The notes beneath the pieces are model-generated. The model did no database searches, was not told where the DNA came from, and worked only from the letters and a program-made list of their open reading frames with translations. Positions 9,030-20,469 of a stretch of DNA of 64,000 bases are shown piece by piece (positions within the stretch are counted from its first letter, which is position 1; each line of letters starts with the position of its first letter). The position numbers and the translations under genes are program-made. Source of the stretch: Chrysemys picta bellii (lineage: Eukaryota > Chordata > Testudines > Emydidae); NCBI RefSeq assembly GCF_011386835.1, contig NC_088795.1, positions 121,103,434 to 121,167,433 of the forward strand, written 5' to 3'.

Positions 9030-9180
9030 TCTTATATAGTGTTTTAATCATTAATCTCAGTATTTGCAAAGAAAGTCAATATAAAGATTCCTATTTTTCA
9101 GTTGGGGAAACTGAGGTAAGAGAGGGGATGTGACTTGCCTGAATCCCAGGCCAGTGCTCTATCCACTAGGCTACACTGCA
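9030..9180 (-). repeat. MIR-like SINE relic, reverse orientation
   Basis: Contains 'ttggggaaactgaggtaaga' and then 'tgtgacttgcctgaat', the reverse of the MIR core 'cctcagtttcc..ctgtaaaatgggg'. Ends in 'gtgctctatccactaggcta'. The Cry-type SINE was inserted next to it. Confidence 0.55.
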
Positions 9181-9383
9181 AGGGGGGAGGGATAGCTCAA
9201 GGGGGGAAGGATAGCTCAGTGGTTTGAGCATTGGCCTGCTAAACCCAGGGTTGTGAGTTCAATTCTTGAGGGGGCCACTTAGGGATCTGGGGCAAAATCA
9301 ATACTTGGTCCTGCTAGTGAGGGCAGGGGGCTGGACTCCATGACCTTCAAGATCCCTTCCAGTTCTAGGAGATAGGATATCTC
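9181..9383 (+). repeat. tRNA-derived SINE with CR1-like tail (Cry type)
   Basis: A tRNA-like head holds an A box (TAGCTCAGTGG, 9212-9222) and a B box-like GAGTTCAATTC (about 9255-9265). The tail reads CTGGACTCCATGACCTTC and then CCTTCCAGTTCTAG, matching the 3' end of CR1 LINEs, whose machinery would mobilise it. The first 20 bases of the head are present twice (9181-9200 and again from 9201). This architecture is known from cryptodiran turtles, so it is the best taxonomic clue in the window. Confidence 0.8.
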
Positions 9384-9770
9384 CATTAATTTTATTTATT
9401 TACCTATGCAGCCCGAGAAGCAAACCACTAAGCACTAACCTTTTCCCATTATAATATCAGGGTTTTTTTATAGGTCCATTCCGTTAACAGACATTTTGAA
9501 TCTCTGAGACAAAAATTGTGACATACAATGCAGAACAGCCAAAGAAAAGCTGTTCTTGGTCTAGTGCCAACAGCTGAGAGTTCACAGTCATTACTGATTA
9601 TTATTCCATTAATGATTTGCACGGGCAACCAGCATTCTGGCATTTCCTAATTTGTTGTTGTTGCTTGACTTTGTAACTTTAATAACTTTCTTTTAACATA
9701 GGTTGGGCTTTGTGTTTTGTTTCTTGTTTTTTGATCGGATTTATATTTAATGTCTTTTAATGCATTTTAG

Positions 9771-9828
9771 CAGTTGGAAACAAGGATAATCAGCAGCCTG
9801 TGACAAGCCAGCTCTCTGCAAACTTCCA
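9771..9828 (+). CDS. Candidate internal coding exon of an unidentified gene
   Basis: A 58-nt segment after a T-rich tract and TTTTAG acceptor, ending at a strong donor (CCA then GTAAGT at 9829-9834). One frame is open: two leading bases, then 18 codons beginning Val-Gly-Asn-Lys-Asp, then a split CA. The candidate exon at 30800 begins with G, which completes a Gln codon and continues an open frame to a stop. I do not recognise the protein. The evidence is splice signals plus phase only, and a chance match is possible for an exon this short. Confidence 0.35.
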
Positions 9829-9904
9829 GTAAGTGCTCTCCAGACCATAGTTTAATGCCTGCTGATTTATGGGATACTAGCAATATTGGATAAGGATAAT
9901 GGGT

Positions 9905-10037
9905 AATTTACGGGACACTATAAAAAGCAACAGAGAGTCCTGTGGCACCTTTAAGACTAACACATGTATTGGAGCATAAGCTTTCATGGGTGAATGCCCA
10001 CTTCATCTGATGCATGTAATGGAAATTACGGGACACT
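9905..10037 (+). mobile_element. Short retroposon copy A with 15-bp target duplication
   Basis: The 103-bp insert 9920-10022 contains 'tggcacctttaagactaaca' and 'gcataagctttcatgggtga', shared with copies at 45.4 kb and 53.4 kb. It is flanked by AATTTACGGGACACT (9905-9919) and AAATTACGGGACACT (10023-10037), 14 of 15 identical. The long duplication points to LINE-type target-primed insertion. Confidence 0.7.
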
Positions 10038-10641
10038 GCTACTCTGCTGGCTAACGTGGGACAGAGTCTGAGGAATCCTGAACCTTAGAGTCTGCATTTG
10101 CAAATATATATAACCCATACATGTTTGGGTTCTCTAATGTTTTTGAAATTAAAGTGACCTTGATTATTTCCTCCTGCCCCTTTTAATGAACTCTGCACAC
10201 TGGGCCCAAACAAGAATTACTGAGCATAATGTTCTTGAACTCAGATGTCCAGATCCACTACACTCGACCTGGATCCACCTTCAGAGCTGAAATGAGCTAT
10301 CTACTCTCTTTCCTTTCTGAGCCATCTTGTGGGTGGCCCCCACCAAAACGTCCATATTCCCCATCGCCCACAAAAGGGTCCTTTTGTTTCCTGTCTCACT
10401 GGCTTTGAGGATATTATTGTCATGATATATGGACCATAGTATTTCTTAAATAGGAAGTATTTTATTAAAGAAAACAACTGTACCCACAGGAATAAACAGG
10501 CTTAGTCCCAGCTTCGTCTCCTACATTTACCAGGGACCCCCCCCCTCCCCCCCGCATCCTACTTGGGATGTTATAGAGTCCACAGAGCCATTTAGTGACC
10601 AAACAATATACTGCAAAGCGCACACCTTAACAAATATCATC
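10038..10641. other. Intergenic or intronic stretch, no gene seen
   Basis: No convincing frame. A C-rich run occurs near 10535-10555. The segment 10420-10500 carries 'attttattaaag', which may be a reversed poly(A) signal of an unrecognised element. Confidence 0.35.
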
Positions 10642-11545
10642 CTAGTGTCACAACCCAATTGCCCCCTCCCTCCAGGGGTCCCCCTGGTGGGGCAGATCAG
10701 CATTATATATTGCTAATGCTCTTGGAAGCATTGCAGGGCATTTTTGGGAAGGGTCAAAGATGTGAGTGTGGAATGGAAGATTCCTTTGCAGGTTGCAAGA
10801 GGCCAAAGGGGGAAGGAGGAAGAGAGCAGAGAATGGGTTAACTCAACACTGTAGCTAGCTAGCTCAGTCTGACAATAAGATGCTACGCTGGCCCCAGTCC
10901 AAGGTCACGGCGCTAAATGAGAAATCTGCAGCTGCATTTATCTCTCACTCAGCCACAAACAGCCATAAAAAAAGAAAAAGTACACTGAACCAGGGCTGCA
11001 GAGATGGAAAACACAGGCGAGACGATGTGTGTGGGGGGGGTAGGAAGCAGAGCTGCACGTCCATGGAGCTGATGTGTTTGGGAAAGTTGAGGTGACCACA
11101 AAAAGCCGGTTTGGACTGGTACAAAGGACACCAGGAACAGAGGTCGCAGAACACCCCCAAAGGAACCCTGGACTTAAAAACCCTCCTGAGAGCTGGAGCA
11201 ATTCGGAGCTCACAGAGCACCCCGGACGACCTGAGCCCAGGATTAGAACTCCCGTCCACCCCTCCCCCTCTTCTTCTTAAGTTACACCCAGGCTTGGCCA
11301 GCTTCGGGTCATGCGTGTGTGAGTATGAAAGTGGATTAGGGTTTGGGGCACTAACGCTTTCTTCCCTTCTCTGAGTGACGTGGGAACGCCCTGCACTCTC
11401 TGCTGTTATTTTATTATTTTATTAATAAAGCTTTAAAACTTAGACACTTGGTGTGTTTCGTCATCTCTTCCCCAAACAATCCTGCAGCCTCAGCCTAATC
11501 ACCTGACACCTCAGGCAGATTGGTCATAAAAATCTGTCACACTAG
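10642..11545 (+). repeat. Probable solo LTR of an endogenous-retrovirus type
   Basis: The body 10646-11541 starts TGTCACAACC and ends CTGTCACA and is flanked by CTAG on both sides (10642-10645, 11542-11545), a 4-bp duplication. AATAAA at 11424-11429 lies about 110 bp before the end, as expected of an LTR poly(A) signal, and is followed by a T/G-rich stretch. A 4-bp duplication suggests an ERV class I-like integrase rather than gypsy. No internal retroviral genes remain. CTAG is palindromic and short, so the boundaries are less secure than for the gypsy LTRs. Confidence 0.6.
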
Positions 11546-12480
11546 GACACCACTTTTTTGAAATGGGGCATTTGTTACATGTTTCTGACCTATCCTCCTT
11601 TTAGGGGCTTATATTGCATCCATAGGAGATGGGGTTTGGGCAAGTTTTCCAGACTGCCATTGACTAGCTGTTTATCCAGGAACACAGGTACCGTAAGGCA
11701 CTTGTACAGAAAATACATACGTTCAGAAGGACAGCAAATGTATAAATCGGCTGCCAAAGCTAACTGTCACATGGACTTTAATCCTCAGTGAAGCCAAACA
11801 CACTGGTAGCTGCTCATCCTGCAAGTTTGCTTTGTTTTGCTAGAACAAAAGGAATGAGATGTTTTTCTGTAATTTCTGAGCAATTGTTTTAACCTGCTGC
11901 TTTTTTTTTTAACTTCAAAGAAGACAACCATGACCCTAATACCCTGTGTCCACAGAGACACTTTCACTTCCCTCTCCCTCACTGTTTTTAGGTGATTTTG
12001 TTCCCTGACTCTCAGTTGCTCCCTTTTGTGAGGCGGCATGGAGTGGATATAGGGGCTTTGATAACCACTGAAGAATTCATGCATGAGCTGAGAATTTCGA
12101 GAGGATGACAGCATTCTATCTGAAGCAGTAATAAACACATATATTGGAAACTTTCCACTTGCACAGGGGTTACAATAAACCAAATTTGTGGTCCTAAGAT
12201 TAAGACAATTGGGAATAGCTTTTTAGCAATATCCAAAGTCATTTTCTTCTTCCTCAGGCTAGAGCAAATGTTTTCCCCCCATATTCATGCAAAACCCAAA
12301 ACTACTGTGTATATAAATCACCGAAGCATAGAATAAACAATTACACAGAAGTATGCAGATAAAAAAAAATACAAGCAACTCAAACAATAGAAAACATGTC
12401 AGTGGTTAGACACCTACTCTAGTAAATCAAAATATACATTTTAAGTTAGGTAGCACACTCTTCAACAGAAAATGAAGAAA
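11546..12480. other. No gene or assignable repeat seen
   Basis: AT-rich sequence. Minus-strand frames up to 132 codons exist at 11785-12183 but lack a recognisable domain or splice context. Confidence 0.4.
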
Positions 12481-12484
12481 TATT

Positions 12485-12660
12485 AATCTTGGGGCAGTCC
12501 CGTGAATAGGGCACTGGAGAAGGAATGAGGAGACCTTACTTCTGGTCCAAGCTCTGCCTCTAAGCCACTGTGTGACCTTGGGCAAGACCCTCATGGTAGG
12601 GACTTTTCTGTTTTTTCCCCCCAGCATAATGGGGCCAGACTGGGTCTTTGTGTGCTACCA
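12485..12660 (+). repeat. MIR-like SINE relic
   Basis: Reads 'gagaccttacttctggtcca' and 'tgtgaccttgggcaagaccc', the MIR core block in sense orientation. Confidence 0.55.
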
Positions 12661-12689
12661 GAATGTAAATGTTTACTGAGATGGTCATT

Positions 12690-12880
12690 TACCGTAGTAT
12701 CTGAGTGTCTTACCCACTTTATCCTTACAACACTCCTGTAAAGCAACTATTATCCCCATTTTACAGAAGTGAGGCACTAAGAGGCTTGCCCGGGGTGACA
12801 GTGGTAGACCAAATATTTGAACCATGGCCTGCTAAGACCTAGACTAGAGCCTTAATCACTGAACCTGCCTTCCTCTCTAT
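12690..12880 (-). repeat. MIR-like SINE relic, reverse orientation
   Basis: 'ccccattttacagaagtgag' followed by 'aggcttgcccggggtgacag' is the reversed MIR core. With 12485-12660 it makes a head-to-head pair of relics. Confidence 0.55.
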
Positions 12881-12954
12881 TGCTAGTACTTACTACTATT
12901 AACACTTCACCTCTCATTCACATGTAATCCTGTACATGCAACTAAACATAAAGG

Positions 12955-13040
12955 GCAGATCTTCAGATGATGCAAATCAGCATAGCTTTGTTAACTGCGA
13001 CAGAGCTATGCTGATCTATACCAGCTGAGGATCTGGCTTC
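12955..13040. repeat. Small foldback repeat relic
   Basis: 'aatcagcatagctttgttaa' and 'gagctatgctgatctatacc' are imperfect inverted copies around a short spacer and end in 'ctgaggatctgg'. A related half occurs at 35240-35270. Confidence 0.5.
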
Positions 13041-13044
13041 AAAA

Positions 13045-14386
13045 GTACAATTAAAGTGTATTACAACGTGATGAAGATATAGGGGAGAAATTGGCAGAGT
13101 ATCTTAAAAACATGCCTCTGCCCATTTTTCTCACTCTTCATCAACAGAAATCTCCTGCTAAAGGTGGAAGGCATCGAGGTAAAGAGCAGGGTTTTTTCCT
13201 TTGTTCAGTTGTTACCAAACATTTCATAAGGATTAGTCAAACCTGGACCAAGGCAGGCTTCCTAATATCACAGTCACTTGCTTTGAACTGATTATAAGTA
13301 TTCTCAGATCTCTGATCACTCACCCACAAAGCTTGCCAGGCATCTCACAACTACTAAGCCCTCTCTCTCTCCATCCCCACCAAAAATCCTGCTAACAAAA
13401 TGGCCCAAACACAACTACTGAACAGGGCTGTTTCTATCCCGGTACACTCTTTGTACACTCCTACCAACTGAATGCCATCTACCCTGCCTCTGCTGTTTCT
13501 TTCTATTACTCTGCGCGGTCACTCCGAAACAACTCACTTCCCTTCTGCTGGTTCCTGACCTGACTGCCAGATCAGGAGCAAGAAGCAGAGACGGTGATTG
13601 TATGGGGAGGGGATGGTGTCAGGAGGTAGTGAAATGTTTTAAGAACTGAGAAACTGGTTGTGCTGAGCTTGTTTCCCATATTAGTATCCCAAACATCCAA
13701 AGCTTCCATGTTTTCCAGACGAATGTCACCTTCACAAACTGCCTTTGCATCCTAACATCAAATGGTGGTTTTTCTAAGGATGAAAAAAAGTATTTAATCC
13801 TGTCCAGCTGACCTAAGCATTTATGTGGTGTTAACCACGTTGGTATTTTAACTGCAAAAACTAAGCACTTAAAATGGCTTTCTTTAGAGTTTAAGCAATT
13901 CTTCCTCATTGCCTCTGCTGCAGAGAGCTGCCCATATCTCTGATGAATTTAAACTGACAGGTGTGTTTTGGTTTTTCAGTTCACACTCTGGTATTTATAG
14001 TGTGGCTGTGAGACTAGTGATACTTCTTTCAAGAAGTCCATCTGCTAAAGTTCTATAGACAGTTTTGAAGGTACTGATTTATCTTGGCTGCTGTATTTTC
14101 AATTGCACAATGATCTATTGATCTGTCCATATCATGTCTAACCTCTTTCATGCCTAGAGTCTCTAGATACCCTGGATCTTGTCTGGTGGTGCCTTACTAC
14201 CTGCATTACAATGGTACAGACAAATTAGGAGAAATTCCATGGCTCTGATGAGACTTCCCCCTTTAACTGCAAGTACAAGCTTTGTTCCATCTTAAGCTTT
14301 AGCTATAACTCTATCAAAGGGTTTTAATGAACTATATCAACCCTTGGGATTCATGTCATGAATATTTCTGCAAAAAGCAAGAAGGA
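13045..14386. other. No gene or assignable repeat seen
   Basis: Unremarkable AT-rich DNA. The longest frame (96 codons, minus, 13619-13909) shows no domain. Confidence 0.4.
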
Positions 14387-14738
14387 CCCTAGTGCAGTGG
14401 TTTTCAGCCAAGGGTCCAGGGCCCCCTGGGGGGTGGGGCGCAAGCAGGTTTCAGGGGGTCCGCCAAGCAGGGCCAGTGTTGGACTTGCTGCGGTCCAGGG
14501 CAGAAAGTTGAAGCGCTGAAGTCCGGGGCCTTGAGCCCTGTGGCATCTGAGGCTGAAGCTGAACTTAGCTTTGTGGGGGCCCCTGTGGTGTGGGGCCCCA
14601 GACAATTGCCCTGCTTGCTACCTGATAATGTCGGCTCTGGCAGAAAACCAGTTGTTGTGGCAGAGGTGGGCTGTGGAGTTTTTACAGCGTGTTGGGGGGG
14701 CCTCGGAAAGAAAAAGGTTGAGAACCCTTTCCCTAGTG
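14387..14738 (+). mobile_element. hAT-type miniature transposon
   Basis: The body 14395-14730 is flanked by perfect 8-bp duplications CCCTAGTG (14387-14394 and 14731-14738). The left end is CAGTGGTTTTCAGCC and the right end GGTTGAGAACC, imperfect inverted repeats of the CAGTGGTTCTCAACC class. No transposase is present and the interior is GC-rich. Confidence 0.85.
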
Positions 14739-14739
14739 G

Positions 14740-15355
14740 ACTTTTCTGACCCCACTATCATAAGACCAGCTGCTGAGATCCTTACTTAGTGTCTACACTG
14801 TTTTTACCCAGCCGTCATTCAGGCAGTTCCCATGCAATTCAATTTCTGTAAGACCCCTTCCTCACTCAGTGAGGCTTGATAGTACACAGTGACTGTGAAG
14901 CATTGGGTATGTCATACATGAGACGGGGTCCTGTGGAACTCTGCTTCTTTTTGGGTCAAATTCTGTTTGTAATTACCACACTATAAGTCTGGGATCAATC
15001 AAACAAAGCAAACAGGCTTACATCAAATTCACATTGGCTTGACTAAGAGCTGAGGTGGATCATCAATGTACAGATGGACAGTGTATAATGCATGAGGCGG
15101 ATATGTGCAATAAATGAGGTAAAGGGCTGGAAAATCCCTGTCTTATTTAATGTCCAGGTTGGATGACATGCAGTGAATGCAAGAAGGATCCCCTCTTTGC
15201 AAAGTGAGGATAAAAAGATATTGCCCAACTGCTTCATTCATCATGTACCCTCCAACCTACACAGTGAGTGAAGCAGGAACTTTGGAGAAATTTCATGTAA
15301 TCCTGTAATTATGAACTGCATTGTGATTCACACCAAAGGAGTGTGATTGTTTAAC
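14740..15355. other. No gene seen
   Basis: No recognisable frame or repeat between the hAT element and the CR1 tail fragment. Confidence 0.4.
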
Positions 15356-15357
15356 AT

Positions 15358-15475
15358 AGAATCATAGGATCGTAGGACTGGAAGGGACCTCGAGAGGTCA
15401 TCTAGTCCAGTCCCCTGCACACTACATGTTTAGATGTCTACATGGCTAGACATCTAGTCCAGTCCCCTCCGTCTA
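15358..15475 (-). repeat. CR1 LINE 3'-end fragment, reverse
   Basis: 'gaatcataggatcgtaggac', then 'aagggacctcgagaggtcat' and 'ctagtccagtcccctgcaca' is the reversed CR1 3' terminus. The block 'gacatctagtccagtcccct' is repeated a second time at about 15447, a local duplication. Confidence 0.8.
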
Positions 15476-15559
15476 CATGGTTATTTTTACTTAATTATTT
15501 ATGAAGTAGCAACAATGAGCTTGGATCCATATAAGGTTTAAAATGAAGACAATCACTGT

Positions 15560-15781
15560 CCTGAAGACAGGGCCAGCGCTTCTACTAGGCGACCCTAGGC
15601 GGTTCCCTAGGGTGGCAGGATTTGGGGAGCAGCATTTTGCCGTCCTCGGCAGCAATTCGGCGGCAGGGCTCCTTCCGCTCCGTGTCTTCTGGGCACTTCG
15701 GCGGTGGGTCCTTCACTCGCTCCAAGGAGGAGCGCTGCCGCCTAGGGCAGCAAAAACGCTGGCGCTGCTCCTGCCTGAAGA
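15560..15781 (+). mobile_element. hAT-type miniature transposon
   Basis: The body 15568-15773 (206 bp) is flanked by perfect CCTGAAGA duplications. The ends CAGGGCCAGCGC and GCGCTGCTCCTG are inverted repeats at 10 of 12 bases. The interior is CpG-rich and non-coding. Confidence 0.85.
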
Positions 15782-16636
15782 TCTTACAGTTTAGGGCACT
15801 AATCCTGCAAAGACCTAAGAATTAACTTTAGTGAATACAGAATATAGGTTACTGTACACATAAGTTTTTGTGGGATCAGGGCCTACAAGATGATATGGGG
15901 ACGACTAAAGGAAGGATTAATTTTGAGTTATATAACTCTTTGTTGTTGTTTGGTGTTGATTTCTTGTGGGCGTTGCAGAAGAAGTGAGTCTTAAGGAATT
16001 ATTTAAATGCATAGAGAAAGAGGGACTGGTAAACTTCAGAGTCCTCTTTGGGGAAAAAAAGGAAAGAAAAATCTTGTAGACTATTAGCTGGGATTGGATA
16101 TCCTGCCACAAAACAGAATAATTTATTTACTACCAAGGTCAGGGGTGGTCCAGTCTCCCATTCTTTGTGTTACATAATTGGTAGGAAGAATGAATATTCA
16201 CTTTGTGCACCTCTCCATTTTCTGCTCTAAAAATATTCCTAAAACTTGGTGACTCTCGCTAATGACACATTCATTTTTAACAGCACTTGATAATCTGTCA
16301 TCTAAACTTGTTATATTAAGATTCTATTAAGCAACATAATACGCCTTAAACAATTTCTCTGCTTCTTTGGGTCTTATTTTTGTATACAACCAATTTTCAG
16401 ACTGGGGCACCAGAAAGGCAGCCTTAGTGATACTAAAGATGATCACAAATTGCTGCTTTCCTGCCTACATGACACTGCTTGAGTAGGTGTTGCGGCATTA
16501 AAATGGCTCCAGTTTATGCAGAAAGCTGCAGGTCATTATGAACACATCATCCCTTTACTCTGATCTGTGTAGGGTTCCCTTTATGCTTCCATTCCTAGTT
16601 TCAGGCCTTGGTCCTTGTCTTCAAATAACTGATTAT

Positions 16637-16720
16637 TAGAGCTGGTCAAAAGATGGGATGGTATTTTAATAAACATTTTCACAAAAATGTATTTGTCTTT
16701 TTTCTGTCAAAATGTCCTTG
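16637..16720 (+). repeat. AT-rich TAGAGCTG-family element, fragment
   Basis: Left terminus TAGAGCTGGTCAAAA is intact, followed by 'acattttcacaaaaatgtat'. The right end is lost. Confidence 0.5.
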
Positions 16721-16907
16721 CTATATAGATCTAATTTACCTGAGAAGTGCTTAAGACTACTCTGATGGGCACTATAGAAAAACCTGAGATAGACAGAAAG
16801 ATAATACAAGTTTTCCTAGATTCATCATTCCTGCATAAATGGCTTGGATATCCAAGCTATGTTTTAGTTGTAAAAAGTGAATGGTTTACTAAAAATAACT
16901 ATCAAGT

Positions 16908-17225
16908 GAATCATAGAATCAAGGGTTAGAGTTGAAAAAGCATTGATCCTCTAGTCCATCCCTTGCCAATACAGAATTGTTCTCCTTAGTATTCAGATTG
17001 GTGCATTGTGTAATCTATTCTTTTTTTTTTATTATTTCTCTCTCCCACCTTCTCCCCACTGGTAAGGTACCAGGTAATGGATTTTTTACAGCTTCCTTTG
17101 GGAGACAGTTTGACAGTCTAATAAATCTCAGTGTCAAGATATTTTTCATGATATTCAGCCTAAGTATTCCCTTTTCCTTTAATCCTATTTATATCATCTT
17201 GCAGTACCATAAAGAATTGTTCTTC
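16908..17225 (-). repeat. CR1 LINE 3'-end fragment, reverse (older subfamily)
   Basis: 'gaatcatagaatcaagggtt', 'cctctagtccatcccttgcc', 'gggagacagtttgacagtct' and 'atgatattcagcctaa' follow the order of a reversed CR1 3' region, with many changes. Confidence 0.7.
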
Positions 17226-17229
17226 TTTT

Positions 17230-17702
17230 TTGGGACCATACTCTACTCAACTTACTCACGGAGCGAATAATGGCTTTTTTGCTTTGGGGAGCTGAAAACT
17301 TTTTTTCAAAGCTTTGAAGTTTTCAGTGAAACAAAAATTCAAAAATTTCATTTTGAGTTGAAACACAAAATGTTCAGGTTTTTAATTCTTTTGTATTGGC
17401 TTGAAACTTGAGGGTGTTTTTGTTTTGGTTTAGATTTTGTTTCAAATTGGCCATTTCAGATGGTTTTTCCATTCCCCCTCCTTTTTTGGTGGATTTTTTT
17501 TAATTGGCTATTTTGAACTGAAAAACTGAATCAACACATTTCAACTTTTTTTTTAATTGTTTTTTCAACCAAAATCTTTCACTGAATTTGACCCACATTC
17601 GACAAATAGATTTTGGGACACCAAAAAATGCCCTTTTTTTTTTTTTTGGGGGGGGGGGGGGGGGAACAAAAATTTTATTTGCCAATTTTTTTTTGCCTAG
17701 CT
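17230..17702. repeat. AT-rich TAGAGCTG-family element with homopolymer block
   Basis: Repeated 'gaaaactttttttcaaagct' and 'aaaaatttcattttgagttg' words; the right end decays from CCAGCTCTA to 'cctagctat'. Contains a pure T run directly followed by a long G run (about 17633-17663). Confidence 0.5.
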
Positions 17703-19335
17703 ATACTCACACAGTGAGTGGTGCTATGGTTCCCGGGGGTACCTTAGCATGAGGAAGTCTTGTCTGTACCTACCATGGGTCAGCTCCCTAATTCCACAGG
17801 CTATGCAAACACTCCCCTCTCAGCCCACATCGGCTCCACTGTCCCTCCTGCAGGCTGGTGACAGATTCACTCCAACCCCTGAGTCCTCCAGGCATCCACC
17901 TTCTTCATGAAAAACAGGGTTTCCCCCACTGCTGAATACCTCTCTCTGTTCATTTTCCTTCTTAAGTCCCTAGCAAGCTCTTCATTAGCATTTGACTCAG
18001 TATGCTAATAGACTTCTATTGTAAGACACACAATGCACAATAGTCAGGTAGAGAGAGAAGTGTTTCCCACCTCCTGTCTGAAGGCATGCTACCTCTCAGT
18101 GATCTACCTTTAACTACAAGGCCTTAGGAACATAATTTCTAATATATATATTATTCTATAATATATATGTATATATATATATACATACACATATTTCCTT
18201 TTATATTATCCACACATACATTCTGCAAAGATGATGATGACCAGTGTGACCCACAGGCTTTCAGTAGAAACTTTACATGATACTGTTTGAGCTAGAATGT
18301 AAATACCAGACTCTAGGGATCCCTATAACCTGTATGCTCCCATCTCCTCTGCCAGGTGGCATCAAGATCTTTGGGTCACAAGCGAGATGTTCTACTTTTA
18401 AAAATATGGCTAAATGTGACCCACGGGTGCTGTCTCTCATTTGAGTATCTGTTTTGAGTTATTTTCCCCCACATTTATTAGTTTTAATCTCTACCAAGAT
18501 CTCATCTCATTTTGTTATTTTCTACCTGAGTTTCTAAACTTTAAGGAGACCTCAGAGTTGTTTTTGTTCTTTGTCACAGGCTTTATTGCTTTAGATTTCC
18601 TTTTAGCAAAGCTTATTTAAAATAATTTGATACATAGGATTGTTGTCTGTGTGCATGAACATTATGAAGTATTCAAGCAATGAGTTAATAGTCACTACTT
18701 ACGTGGAAAAATATAAGCTGCTTCCTCCATAGTTCTAAAATATAGAATGTAGACTAATTTTCTCCAGGAGCTCAAAGCAACTTTGCCTATCCTATGCTCG
18801 TCTATCTTAAACTTTTCTTTCTGAGCACCTTTCCAAATAATATTACTAAAAGATCTTCTCCACTAACCATGCTGCCAACAGTCACGTTCTCCATGTTTTC
18901 TCATTCTTTCTATTATACTGTACTACCTGTATTTTAACTTTGACACATCCTCTTCAGATGCCACCATGCCTTTCTCTTCTATAACATTCTCAATCACCTT
19001 CTCTCTGTAAAGCTAACTTCAACAGAATTTTCATGTACTAGCCATCCATCAATCATTCCACCACCATTTGTTATTTTTTAACTAAAATGTCTAAAAGTCT
19101 TAACATTCATCTGTCATTTTTCTCTCTCCTTTATTTTTTCTATTCTTCTGTCTCATTCTTAATCTTGTATATATTTATAGTTTATATATTATGCCTGACA
19201 CTTCTTAAATTTATTTTCTTTATCTTATCTTTCCTATATTCGTTATGTACTGTATCCTAATAGGGGAGTAAATAGTGGAGCACATGGCAACATGAGTTGT
19301 GCTGCAAAGGAGCAGGAGATAGGACCCAGTGCAGA
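17703..19335. other. No gene seen; AT microsatellite inside
   Basis: Contains an imperfect (AT)n tract at about 18140-18190. The rest is AT-rich without a recognisable frame or dated repeat. Confidence 0.4.
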
Positions 19336-19339
19336 AGTT

Positions 19340-19550
19340 AGTGGTTAGGGCATAAATATAGGACTTGGGAGACCTGAATCCCTGCTCCATCATAGACTTT
19401 CTAGGTGACTTTGGGCAAGTAACCTAGCTTCTCTGTGCCTCAGTTCCCTGTCACTGAAATGAGGATAACAGCACTTGCCTATTTCACAGGGGTGTTGTGA
19501 TCAGGCTAGACAGCATGGAGGAGCTTAGATACTACAGTAATGGTGTCCAT
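19340..19550 (+). repeat. MIR-like SINE relic
   Basis: 'gacttgggagacctgaatcc', then 'gtgactttgggcaagtaacc' and 'ctgtgcctcagttccctgtc', with 'atgaggataacagcacttgc' after it: the clearest MIR-type copy in the window. Confidence 0.7.
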
Positions 19551-20469
19551 ATGAGTACCTAAGGTAACTAGATAGAAGCACGGTCCTCTCAGGAAGTGGT
19601 GATTGTCTCTGGTGGCCCTTTGGGGACCTGCAAGTTCTGTGAGCTGAAACCTCTGGTCCTCCTACAGGGGAGGAAACAAGTCAATGTGTGCAAACACACA
19701 GTCTCCAGTCCCATGTGTGGAAAAGTCCTGCCAGGAGACTATTTTGTTCTTTACCGCTGTTGAGATAAGTTCTTACAGTTGAAGTATCTCCTTTAGCAAT
19801 ATTTGATACATTTTTAACATATTTTAGTAGCCTCCAGTGTTCGGTTTTGGTTGTATATGGTGATACGGCTCTTTTGAAAAATGAATAGAAATGTGTCCCA
19901 GTTCTGAGGGTGGCCTGTCATTGAGTGTCACATTCTCTTCAAGGAATCCATCAAATGTAGCAGAAACCTGTTTTAATTTGGAGTTTCTGTTCAAGTCTTA
20001 CCTCAGAGGGTGAGACATGGGGATGTCATGGACTCAAATGAGGATGAGGCCAACAAACCCAATGGATTCCAAAGATTACGGGGGATGCAGAGCACAAATA
20101 CACAGATCCTAGGCCATCATCATGGAGGACCAGGTCTTTGTTCTGCTTTCTTGCACCCCAATTTCCTGGTAAGTGGCTTATTTAGGACAGGAGATATGCT
20201 GCCATTGGCCAACCCCCTTGGACTTGTGCACTGTTTTGTCCTCTACTCAGGATATAAAAAGCATGAAGGATAAATTACTGTTGCTATGGCCCATCCAATG
20301 GTAGCAACTCACAAATGGCTTTTCATTCTGGAGACATACAAATAGACAGGGGGAGCACGCCATGGATAGTGGGTTCAAAACTGCGCCCCATGGAGTTGCT
20401 GTGGCTGGACCTCTGAAATCCCTAGAAGCGGGTGGCACAAACAGTGAAGTGATTTTTGTCAACAAATCT

